A DNA stretch of 6,201 nt. Origin: CAZYTO01 sp964650405 (GTDB lineage: Bacteria > Acidobacteriota > Thermoanaerobaculia > Gp7-AA8). Made by a program: the position numbers and the translations under genes. Below are positions 1 through 6,201 of this stretch, one piece after another. The stretch is from assembly GCA_964650405.1 (NCBI GenBank), contig CAZYTO010000309.1, positions 1 through 6,201 of the forward strand. Reading direction: 5' to 3'. Position 1 is the first letter of the stretch, and each line of letters begins with the position of its first letter. The notes under the pieces were generated by a model that had not been told where the DNA came from, ran no database searches, and worked only from the letters and a program-made list of their open reading frames with translations.

Positions 1-2432
1 GACCGCAGCCAGAACATGCTCTGGCGCCCCTTCTACTTCGCGAACCTCATCGTCGATCTGAAGAACCCCGACAAGGTCTACAAGCCCGACGGCTCGCTCA
101 TCGCCTCCAGCGACGGGGGCAAGAGCTTCTCCAACATCGCCGGCGGCGCACACGGCGACTTCCACACGGTCTGGATCGACCCGCAGAACACGGATCACCT
201 CATCACCGGCGACGACGGCGGGGTGTGGTACTCGTACAACGGCGGCAATCACTGGTGGAAGGCCCAGAATCTGCCGGTCTCGCAGTTCTACCACGTGAGC
301 GCCGACATGGCCCGGCCGTACAACGTGTACGGCGGCCTGCAGGACAACAGCGCCTGGGTCGGCGCGTCGCAGTACCCCGGCGGCATCGCCAACTCGCAGT
401 GGGAGAACATGTACGGCGGCGACGGCTTCTGGATGTTCGTCGACCCGACCGATCCTAACTACATCTACGCGGAGTCGCAGGGCGGCGAGATCGGCCGCAT
501 CAACCGCAAGACGCACGAGACGCGCAACATCAAGCCGCTCCCGCGCTACGGCGAAGGGAAGCTGCGCTTCAACTGGAACACGCCCATCCAGGTCAGCCCG
601 ACCGGCGCCGTCTACATCGGGGCGCAATTCCTCTTCCGCAGCAAGGACCACGGACAGACCTGGGACCGCATCTCCCCCGACCTGACCACGAACGACCCCG
701 AGAAGCAGAAGCAGGAGCAGTCGGGCGGCGTGACGGTGGACAACTCCGCGGCCGAGATGCATACGACGATCTACGCCATCTCCGAGTCGCCGAAGAATCC
801 CGACGTGGTGTGGGCCGGCACGGACGACGGCAACCTGCAACTGACGCGCGACGGCGGCAAGACGTGGACGAACGTCGTGGCCAACGTGCCCGGACTGCCG
901 AAGAACGCCTGGGTGTCGTACCTCGACGCCGGACACTTCGATGAGGGGACGGCGTACGCCACCTTCGACCTGCACACCTTCGGCGACATGAAGCCGTACG
1001 TCTACCGGACAGCGGACTTCGGCAAGACGTGGACGCAGATCGTGGCGCCGGACAGCGGCGTGAAGGGCTACGCGCACTGCGTGAAGGAAGACCGGGTCAA
1101 CCACGACCTCTACTACGTAGGCACGGAATGGGGTCTGTGGATCTCGCTCGACGGCGGCAAGCAGTGGGCACAGTACAAGGGCACCGAGTTTCCGAACGTG
1201 GCCGTGCGCGACCTGGCCATCCATCCGCGCGATAACGACCTCGTCATCGCCACGCATGGCCGCGGCATCTGGATCATCGACGACATCACGCCCCTGCGCG
1301 CGCTGACCGGCGACATGCTCCAGGCCACGGCCGGCTTCGTGAAAGCCAACCCGATCGTGCAGAAGATGAGCGCCTTCGGCGGCTGGGTCAACGGCGACGC
1401 CGAGTTCTCCGGCGCCAATCCTCCCGACGACGCGGTGATCACGTACTACCAGCGCAAGCGCCACATCTTCGGCGACCTGAAGATCGAGGTCTTCGACGCG
1501 AACGGCAAGCTGCTGAACACGATCCCCAGCTCGAAGCGCCGCGGGCTGTCCCGCGTGACGTGGTCGATGCGCATCAAGCCGCCCCGCGTCCCGACCGCCG
1601 CCAGCGCCGCCTTCGGCGCGGCCCAGGGCCCGCGCGTCCTTCCCGGCACCTACACGGTGAAGATGACCAAGGACAAGGACGTCTTCACCCAGCAGCTCGA
1701 GGTGCTCCCCGATCCGCGCTCCACAGCCACCATGGACGACCGGAAGGCGCAGTGGGATCTCTCCATGAAGCTCTACAACCTCCTCGGCGACATGACCTAC
1801 GCCGTCGAGAAGATCAACGGAGTGCGCCTGGCGCTCGACCAGCGCGCCGGCACGGCCGGCCCGGCTCTGAAGGCGAAGCTGCAGAAGGCGACGAACGACG
1901 TGGACACGCTCCGCAAGAAGATCGTGGCCACGAAGGAAGGCGGCATGATCACCGGCGAGGAACGCCTCCGTGAGAACCTGGCCGACCTCTACGGCGGCGT
2001 GGTCTTCTACGACGGCCGCCCATCGCAGATGCAGACCGACCGCACCGACGCGATCTCCCGCGAGTTGGCCGACGTCGTGAAGAGCTTCGACGGCTGGACG
2101 GCGAAGGAGCTCCCCGCCATCAACTCCTCCCTCGGCAAGAATCCCATCCACGTGCTCACCCGCGAGGAGTGGGAGAAGGCCGCGGCGGGCGATGAAAGCG
2201 AAGGGGGCGCCGGAGCCGGCCCGCGCGAGCGGGACCGCGATCNNNNNNNNNNNNNNNNNNNNNNNNNNNNNNNNNNNNNNNNNNNNNNNNNNNNNNNNNN
2301 NNNNNNNNNNNNNNNNNNNNNNNNNNNNNNNNNNNNNNNNNNGGCGATGAAAGCGAAGGGGGCGCCGGAGCCGGCCCGCGCGAGCGGGACCGCGATCGCG
2401 CGGAGCCGTGGAATCCGTTCGAGCGAGGCTGA
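1..2432 (+). CDS. VPS10/sortilin-type BNR-repeat beta-propeller protein, 5'-partial, interrupted by an assembly gap
   Basis: The frame is open from base 1 (DRSQN before the first Met), so the true start, any signal peptide and the first propeller blades lie upstream. Numbering codons from base 1, Asp-box (BNR, S/T-x-D-x-G-x-x-W) motifs are seen near residues 36 (SSDGGKSFS), 78 (SYNGGNHWW), 214 (SKDHGQTWD), 282 (TRDGGKTWT), 337 (TADFGKTWT) and 382 (SLDGGKQWA). The propeller closes with the ATHGRGIWIIDD signature near 417-428. About residues 450-570 look like a FlgD/Ig-like beta domain ending in LPGTYTVKMTKD. A charged helical region and a low-complexity Gly/Glu/Arg tail follow. The family is common in Acidobacteriota and Bacteroidota, usually about 1000 residues and exported. 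Its substrate is not established, and a glycosidase role is often annotated without proof. Collapsing the duplicated 55 bp around the gap gives about 758 codons in the window, ending RDRAEPWNPFERG and TGA at 2430-2432. Without collapsing, the frame shifts and stops at 2439 with an unnatural tail. Confidence 0.9.
2188..2397. repeat. 55-bp direct duplication flanking the gap (probable k-mer overlap artefact)
   Basis: Bases 2188-2242 and 2343-2397 are identical over all 55 positions; each begins GGCGATGAAAGCG and ends GGGACCGCGATC. Copy 1 abuts the first N and copy 2 starts at the first base after the last N. 55 is a standard de Bruijn k-mer size, so this is most simply one locus written twice by the scaffolder. 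Removing 155 bases (100 N plus one copy) joins the reading frame without a break. A true tandem repeat in the gene is the alternative and is less likely. Confidence 0.88.
2243..2342. other. 100-N scaffold gap
   Basis: There are exactly 100 consecutive N, the conventional placeholder for a gap of unknown size. The sequence on either side is an identical 55-bp copy. This suggests that no sequence is actually missing and that the two contigs overlap. The gap lies in the low-complexity C-terminal tail of the BNR-propeller gene and disrupts its frame. Confidence 0.97.
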
Positions 2433-2472
2433 AGGCTGAAAGGCTGGAAGGTTGAAAGGCTGGAAGGGCTGG
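2427..2472 (+). repeat. degenerate GGCTGAA-type tandem repeat
   Basis: About five and a half units of 7-8 bp follow each other: GGCTGAA, GGCTGAAA, GGCTGGAA, GGTTGAAA, GGCTGGAA, then a partial GGGCTGG. The first unit contains the inferred stop codon of the BNR-propeller gene (TGA, 2430-2432). The last full unit forms the 5' arm of the terminator hairpin. From memory, similar GGCTGAAGG runs are frequent between genes in GC-rich acidobacterial assemblies. That familiarity is not a database result. Confidence 0.7.
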
Positions 2473-2492
2473 TGCTCCTTCCGGCCTTTTTT
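2455..2492 (+). terminator. rho-independent terminator after the BNR-propeller gene
   Basis: GGCTGGAAGG (2458-2467) pairs with CCTTCCGGCC (2477-2486) over ten base pairs with one G-U pair and a 9-base loop. Six T follow at once (2487-2492), and AAA at 2455-2457 can pair with the first of them. The position, 23 bases after the inferred stop, fits termination of the upstream gene and insulates the ATPase/DUF4276 cassette from read-through. On the opposite strand only three T would follow the stem, so it is probably one-directional. Confidence 0.85.
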
Positions 2493-2581
2493 GTTTAGCG
2501 GCGCCTCCTGCAGAGCGGCACGAAAGCTGGGCTGCCGCGCGCTATGCTATCGGGTGTCGACCAAGGCGTCGGCGAACGATC

Positions 2582-3775
2582 ATGCAACCAATCATCAGGC
2601 ATCTGATGTTGTCGCGGTTTCGCAGCATCTCGGCGGAACGCATTTGCTTTGACAACCCCACGATTTTCGTGGGCCGCAACGGCTCCGGAAAGAGCAATCT
2701 CATCAGCGCTTTCAGCTTCTTGGCCGACGCGATGGCTTCTCCGCTCAAATCCGTGCTCGAACGGGCCGGCGGGTATTCAGTAGTCCACCATCGTTCTCCC
2801 GGCGTTACCCCTTCTTTCCCTCTGCGGATCCGAGTGGAATTGGGTCGGATGAGCGATAGCGCGCCATCCGGGTTCTACGCGTTCGAGGTGAAGGCGTTAG
2901 AGAACTATGGTTTCGAGGTGTCCCGCGAGCAGTGTTTCGTGGACGGAGAACATCGTTCCTGGTTCGACCGGGTTGGGACGCGCTTCAAATCGAACGTAAC
3001 CGGGATCAAGCCGTCGCTCGATGCCGCATCACTCGGTCTTCCGCTCGTTGGTGGCGAAGCCAGCTTTGCTCCGGTACTTCGCACGCTGGCCGGCATGCGA
3101 GTCTATGCAATCGAACCTGGCAAGTTACGCATGATCCGGGAACAGGATAGCGGCACAGACTTGCGGCCGGACGGTAGTAACGTAGCCAGCGTATTGAGGG
3201 AGATTGAGCGACAGTCGAAATCCGACTTCGATCGTATCAGCGAGATCCTCGCCACGATCGTCCCCAACACAAAACGCGTGAATGTGAAAACGCACGGAGA
3301 GAGCAGCCTCTCTCTGGAAATCACTCAGGAATGGGGAATAGAGCGGCGATTGAGATTCGACGGTATTTCGATGTCCGATGGCACGCTTCGCGCCATCGGC
3401 CTCCTAGCCGCGGTCTTCCAGCGTCCCGCTCCGTCGCTGATTGCGGTCGAAGAGCCTGAAGTGACGATCCATCCGGGAGCACTCGAGTCCATCCTGGAGC
3501 TTCTCGTTCACGCATCCCGACGTATGCAGGTGGTAATTACCACTCACAGTCCGGAACTGTTGGATGCTAAATGGATACAAGCTGCACATTTGCGCCTCGT
3601 AGAATGGAACGAAGGCGAGACTCGCGTCGTTAACGCATCCAGTACGGCGCGAGAAGCACTTCAAAAACACTTGATGGGCGCCGGTGAATTGCTTCGCTCG
3701 AATGCCTTGGAGTCTGGCCCTGTGGCGGAGGCTTCAGGGTTGAAACACAGCGACTTCTTCGAGTCCTTCGAATGA
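2582..3775 (+). CDS. OLD/AAA_21-type ATPase, first gene of a two-gene ATPase-TOPRIM cassette
   Basis: This 397-residue protein has the SMC/ABC-like ATPase layout of the OLD and AAA_21 families. The N-terminal strand is LSRFRSI (10-16). Walker A is GRNGSGKS (31-38). A signature-like ISMSDGTLR lies at 262-270. Walker B is LIAVEEPE (286-293), with Glu290-Glu291 in place of the classic Asp-Glu. The switch/H-loop is ITTHSPELLD (319-328). The C-terminal GAGELLRSNALE resembles the usual end of such ATPases. It is a single polypeptide without its own nuclease domain. The next gene overlaps its stop by ATGA (3772-3775), so the two are translationally coupled. By analogy with PARIS (AriA/AriB) and OLD/Gabija proteins, it would use ATP to sense or gate the TOPRIM-like partner; this is inference. 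The start at 2582 places MQPIIRHL just before the conserved strand; Met9 (2606) is possible but shorter. No clear Shine-Dalgarno or complete promoter is visible. G/C is about 33-35 per 60 bases, lower than the flanking genes. Confidence 0.9.
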   Translation: MQPIIRHLMLSRFRSISAERICFDNPTIFVGRNGSGKSNLISAFSFLADAMASPLKSVLERAGGYSVVHHRSPGVTPSFPLRIRVELGRMSDSAPSGFYAFEVKALENYGFEVSREQCFVDGEHRSWFDRVGTRFKSNVTGIKPSLDAASLGLPLVGGEASFAPVLRTLAGMRVYAIEPGKLRMIREQDSGTDLRPDGSNVASVLREIERQSKSDFDRISEILATIVPNTKRVNVKTHGESSLSLEITQEWGIERRLRFDGISMSDGTLRAIGLLAAVFQRPAPSLIAVEEPEVTIHPGALESILELLVHASRRMQVVITTHSPELLDAKWIQAAHLRLVEWNEGETRVVNASSTAREALQKHLMGAGELLRSNALESGPVAEASGLKHSDFFESFE

Positions 3776-4380
3776 AGATTTACTCCATCGTCGAGGGACA
3801 AGGCGACGAAGTTGCGCTGCCGGTGCTCTTACGGCGTCTCCGAAATGAGGCCAACGCCTGGGAACTGCAGTTTGCCAGACCTCATCGCAGGCATCGACCT
3901 GAATTGGTCCAGAAAGATTCACTCCAGCGTGCCGTAGAGTTCGCCGCTCTCCATGGAGATTGTCACGGCATTCTCATTCTCATTGATGCCGACGACGACT
4001 GCCCACTCACGTTAGCGCCTGTGCTGCAAGCGTGGGCCCAGGAAGTGGCCCATGGCAAAGCGTGCGCCGTCGTCATGGCAAATCGAGAGTATGAGGCGTG
4101 GTTCCTTGCAAGCGTCGGATCATTGAGCGACACCCAGGCTGCGACTTCACACCCCACGCCGGAAGAACCGCGCGATGCTAAAGGCCAGCTTGAATCGCTG
4201 ATGCCCGGCCTGAGCTATTCGTCCACGATCCACCAAGCCAGTTTCACCGCAAAACTCGACATGAATGCGGCCTACCTTCGCTGCCGCAGCTTTCGCAAGC
4301 TCGTAAAGGCTTTCGGCGAGCTCGCGACCGCGGCCGGTGCGCAACCTGGAACCTGGCCGCCTGTGGGGTGGGTCTCCTGA
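3772..4380 (+). CDS. DUF4276 family TOPRIM-like protein, partner of the upstream ATPase
   Basis: This 202-residue protein begins MKIYSIVEGQGDEVALPVLL, the DUF4276 N terminus. Glu8 sits in a VEGQGDE motif that matches the first TOPRIM acidic position. A hydrophobic strand then leads to ILIDADDDCP (69-78; Asp72, Asp74, Asp75), matching the TOPRIM DxD. REYEAWFLA (105-113) follows and is strongly typical of the family. The later HQASFTAKLDMNAAYLRCRSFRKL stretch (154-177) is the usual C-terminal core. With these acidic residues intact, metal-dependent nuclease activity is plausible but unproven. The gene overlaps the ATPase by four bases and shares its lower G/C (33 of 60 bases at 3961-4020). The last 15 or so residues (GAQPGTWPPVGWVS) lie beyond the recognisable domain. 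They are encoded partly by AACCTGGAACCTGG (4343-4356), which resembles the GGTACC repeat in the next gene, so the tail may be repeat-derived. Confidence 0.87.
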   Translation: MKIYSIVEGQGDEVALPVLLRRLRNEANAWELQFARPHRRHRPELVQKDSLQRAVEFAALHGDCHGILILIDADDDCPLTLAPVLQAWAQEVAHGKACAVVMANREYEAWFLASVGSLSDTQAATSHPTPEEPRDAKGQLESLMPGLSYSSTIHQASFTAKLDMNAAYLRCRSFRKLVKAFGELATAAGAQPGTWPPVGWVS

Positions 4381-4410
4381 TGCACCGGTAAGATCGTAGC
4401 GCGGCGTCAT

Positions 4411-4440
4411 GAGACCTTTTCTGTGACCCTTCATTACAAT
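4411..4440 (+). promoter_or_regulatory. candidate promoter for a leaderless aldolase-dehydrogenase mRNA
   Basis: TACAAT at 4435-4440 matches five of six bases of the sigma-70 -10 consensus. A weak -35 candidate, GAGACC (4411-4416, three of six), stands 18 bases upstream. Transcription would start about 6-8 bases after the box, at 4446-4448, while the ATG is at 4449. There is no Shine-Dalgarno, and no room for one. This points to a leaderless transcript, inferred from spacing alone. The box lies within the 68-base spacer after the DUF4276 gene, where I see no terminator. Confidence 0.5.
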
Positions 4441-4448
4441 CCTGCGCC

Positions 4449-6201
4449 ATGGATCTTGTCGAACAGTCCCGCCTCGTCGGCGCTCGGGAAGACCTCGTCC
4501 TCTGGGGCGGCGGGAACAACAGTCTGAAGTCGCAGTCGGCCGATCTGCTGGGGCGGCCCATCGACGTCATGTACATCAAGAGCAGCGGCAGCGACATGAA
4601 GTCGATCGTGCCGGCGCAGTTCCCGGCCGTCCGCCTCGACTACATCGCGCCGCTTCGCGACCGGCGCGAGGACATGAGCGACCAGGAGATGGTCGACTAC
4701 CTCACGCGCTGTCTCGTCGATCCGAACAGCACGCGACCGTCGATCGAGACGCTGCTCCACGCGTTCCTGCCTCCCGTGGCCGTCCTGCACACGCACGCCG
4801 ACGCGATCCTCGCCCTCACCAACACACGCGGCCGGGAAGAGACCGTGCGCAGGTGCTTCGGTGATGACGTCGTGACCGTGCCGTACCGCCGGCCGGGATT
4901 CCGCCTGAGCCAGGAAGTGGCCGCGGCCTACCGTTCCGATGCGCACGGGATCGTGCTCATGAACCACGGCCTGATCACGTGGGGAGAGACGGCCGAGGAG
5001 GCGTACGCGCGGCATATCGAGCTCGTGGGGCGTGCCGAGACGTTCTTGAAACGGGTACCGGGTACCTGGGTGACGGGTACCGCATCAGGAGCCCCGGACC
5101 CGGAACCTGGTACCTGGAACCCGGTACCCGGTACCTCAATCACCACCGCGGTACGCATCCGCGGCGCGCTCTCCAAGGCCCGCTCCGTCATCCTCGAATT
5201 CGACGACAGCCCCGAGGTACTGCGGTTCCTCGCGCGGGCGGATACGGAGCGCATCACCCAGGTGGGGGCGGCGACACCGGATCACATCCTGCACACGAAG
5301 CGCTTTCCCCTCTTCGTGCGGGACGCCGGCGAGCTCGACGCGGCGCTTCAACGGCACGTCGCAACGTACCAGGCGAACTACGACGTTCACCCGAGCGAGT
5401 TCGCCATGCTCGATCCGAATCCGCGCATCGTGCTCGTGCCAGGTATGGGCATGTGGACGGCGGGGAAGGACGCGCGGGCCGCGCGCATCGTGCACGACGT
5501 CTACCGCCACACCATGAGCATCATCGAAGGGGCGGAAGCGGCGGGCGGCTACGAGTCCCTGAACGACGACGACGCCTTCCACGCCGAATACTGGCCGCTG
5601 GAGCTCTACAAGCTGACGCTCCTGCCGAAGGAGAAAGAGCTGGCCGGCAAAGTCGCCATCGTCACCGGCGCGGCCAGCGGCATCGGACGGGCCGTGGCCG
5701 AGCGCTTCGCCGAGGAGGGAGCGCACGTCGTCGTCACGGACGTCGACGAGGCACTGGCCGCGGAAGTAGCAAGCGGCATCGTGAAGAAGCACGGCCTTCG
5801 CCGCGCCCTCGCCGTGCGGCTCGACGTCAGCGACGAAGCGAGCGTCGAGCACGCTTTCAGTGCAGCCGTTCGCGCCTACGGCGGCGTCGATCTCGTCGTC
5901 AGCAACGCCGGCATCTCCTCTTTCGGCTCACTCGATGTCCTGGAGACGGCCGACTGGGACAAGGCCTTCGCCGTGAACGCGCGCGGCCACTTTCTCGTCA
6001 GCCGGGCCGCGCTCCGGCTCATGAAGGCGCAGGGAACGGGCGGGAGCATCGTCTTCAACGCCTCGAAGAACGTCACGGCGCCGGGGAAGGAGTTCGGCGC
6101 CTACAGCGTGAGCAAGGCCGCCGAGGCCCAGTTGTGCCGGATCGTGGCCCTGGAGGGAGGCGAATTCGGCATCCGCGCCAACATGCTCAACCCCGACGCC
6201 A
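4449..6201 (+). CDS. bifunctional class II aldolase / short-chain dehydrogenase, 3'-partial
   Basis: The frame is open for 584 codons to the window end; homologues are near 700 residues, so roughly the last 100 are missing. The N-terminal aldolase half shows GGGNNS (20-25), IKSSGSD (43-49), a Glu in PSIETLLH (Glu100, likely catalytic), HTHAD (114-118; zinc ligands His114 and His116) and MNHG (171-174; third ligand His173). The C-terminal SDR half shows TGAASGIG (406-413), Asp431 at the end of strand 2 (NAD preference), NAG (486-488), Asn510, Ser539, Tyr552 and Lys556, with the typical 13-residue Ser-Tyr spacing and YxxxK. This fusion splits L-rhamnulose-1-phosphate to DHAP and L-lactaldehyde and oxidises the aldehyde, as for B. 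subtilis YuxG/RhaEW. The sugar used here is not proven, and no other rhamnose genes are visible. The start is well fixed: an in-frame TGA at 4410-4412 precedes it and ATG 4449 is the first start codon. Residues about 202-230 are encoded by a GGTACC-rich repeat. Confidence 0.92.
   Translation, partial: MDLVEQSRLVGAREDLVLWGGGNNSLKSQSADLLGRPIDVMYIKSSGSDMKSIVPAQFPAVRLDYIAPLRDRREDMSDQEMVDYLTRCLVDPNSTRPSIETLLHAFLPPVAVLHTHADAILALTNTRGREETVRRCFGDDVVTVPYRRPGFRLSQEVAAAYRSDAHGIVLMNHGLITWGETAEEAYARHIELVGRAETFLKRVPGTWVTGTASGAPDPEPGTWNPVPGTSITTAVRIRGALSKARSVILEFDDSPEVLRFLARADTERITQVGAATPDHILHTKRFPLFVRDAGELDAALQRHVATYQANYDVHPSEFAMLDPNPRIVLVPGMGMWTAGKDARAARIVHDVYRHTMSIIEGAEAAGGYESLNDDDAFHAEYWPLELYKLTLLPKEKELAGKVAIVTGAASGIGRAVAERFAEEGAHVVVTDVDEALAAEVASGIVKKHGLRRALAVRLDVSDEASVEHAFSAAVRAYGGVDLVVSNAGISSFGSLDVLETADWDKAFAVNARGHFLVSRAALRLMKAQGTGGSIVFNASKNVTAPGKEFGAYSVSKAAEAQLCRIVALEGGEFGIRANMLNPDA
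5053..5136 (+). repeat. GGTACC-cluster inverted repeat inside the aldolase-dehydrogenase gene
   Basis: Six GGTACC hexamers lie at 5054, 5061, 5076, 5109, 5123 and 5130 within 82 bp. The outer arms GGTACCGGGTACC (5054-5066) and GGTACCCGGTACC (5123-5135) are exact reverse complements over 13 bp. Inner segments 5068-5071/5119-5122 and 5074-5082/5108-5116 continue the pairing, with a one-base bulge, a small internal loop and two G-U pairs. About 25 loop bases remain (5083-5107). ACGGGTACC also occurs as a direct repeat (5051-5059, 5074-related copy ending 5081). The element keeps the host frame and encodes a Pro/Gly/Thr-rich peptide with two PGTW units. It falls between the aldolase domain and the conserved RGALSKAR segment, where the family has a variable linker. 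Confidence 0.8.

Noticed and set aside
16..18. ATG as start of the BNR-propeller gene
   Set aside because: The frame is open from base 1, and the residues before this Met continue conserved-looking family sequence. It is an internal Met of a truncated gene.
2343..2439. C-terminal tail AMKAKGAPEP... of the BNR-propeller protein after the gap
   Set aside because: It is the second copy of the 55-mer read in the wrong frame because the N run plus duplicate is 155 bases. The collapsed frame is more coherent and ends at 2432.
2543..2548. TATGCT as -10 box for the ATPase/DUF4276 operon
   Set aside because: It has only four of six matches and no acceptable -35 at 16-18 bp spacing. The leader probably holds the promoter, but I cannot place it.
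2452..2652. 66-residue + strand frame beginning MKGWKGW
   Set aside because: It starts in the tandem repeat, runs through the terminator hairpin and overlaps the N terminus of the ATPase gene. It has no domain and no ribosome-binding site.
4357..4448. terminator after the DUF4276 gene
   Set aside because: The GC-rich stretch and the TTTT at 4417-4420 are not joined by a convincing stem directly upstream of the T-run.
4434..5015. 193-residue open frame on the minus strand
   Set aside because: It is antisense to the aldolase domain, with a His/Val/Arg-rich composition typical of an antisense shadow of a GC-rich gene.
5053..5136. GGTACC cluster as a CRISPR array or a cloning polylinker
   Set aside because: There are no regular spacers or repeats of CRISPR length. 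The hexamers are irregularly spaced and embedded in a continuous native coding frame, with no vector sequence nearby.
5136..5852. 238-residue open frame on the minus strand
   Set aside because: It lies wholly antisense to the aldolase-dehydrogenase, whose motifs are intact across this stretch. It has no recognisable domain and is explained by high GC removing antisense stops.

Overview
The window reads as a metagenome-assembled fragment of a GC-rich bacterium. I favour an Acidobacteriota-like lineage, with Gemmatimonadota as the alternative. The reasons are a very large secreted-type VPS10/sortilin BNR-propeller protein, GC-rich coding sequence (42-46 G/C per 60 bases in sampled blocks of the flanking genes), short degenerate GGCTGAA and GGTACC repeats, and a start codon placed directly at a predicted transcription start. 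No rRNA or other marker gene is present, so this placement is an inference.

Layout, all real genes on the + strand: (1) 1-2432, the 3' three quarters of a BNR/VPS10-propeller protein whose 5' end lies before the window. It is interrupted near its C terminus by a 100-N scaffold gap flanked by an exact 55-bp duplication. Collapsing the duplication restores one frame and a natural stop at 2430-2432. (2) 2427-2581, a degenerate 7-8 bp tandem repeat that runs from the stop codon into a strong rho-independent terminator, then the leader of the next operon. (3) 2582-4380, a two-gene cassette with an ATGA start/stop overlap: an OLD/AAA_21-type ATPase followed by a small DUF4276 TOPRIM-like protein. 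It is clearly less GC-rich than its neighbours and resembles split ATPase-TOPRIM anti-phage modules such as PARIS. (4) 4381-4448, a 68-bp spacer with a TACAAT box that would start transcription at or next to the following ATG. (5) 4449 to the window end, a bifunctional class II aldolase/short-chain dehydrogenase of the rhamnulose-phosphate aldolase/lactaldehyde dehydrogenase type, open at its 3' end.

The flanking genes look like ordinary chromosomal genes: an exported propeller protein and sugar catabolism. The ATPase/DUF4276 pair looks like an acquired accessory module placed between them. Two features deserve the most attention. One is the candidate two-component defence cassette. The other is an 82-bp hairpin-forming cluster of six GGTACC hexamers that sits in frame inside the aldolase-dehydrogenase gene and adds a Pro/Gly/Thr-rich linker peptide. 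A related 14-base stretch occurs at the 3' end of the DUF4276 gene.
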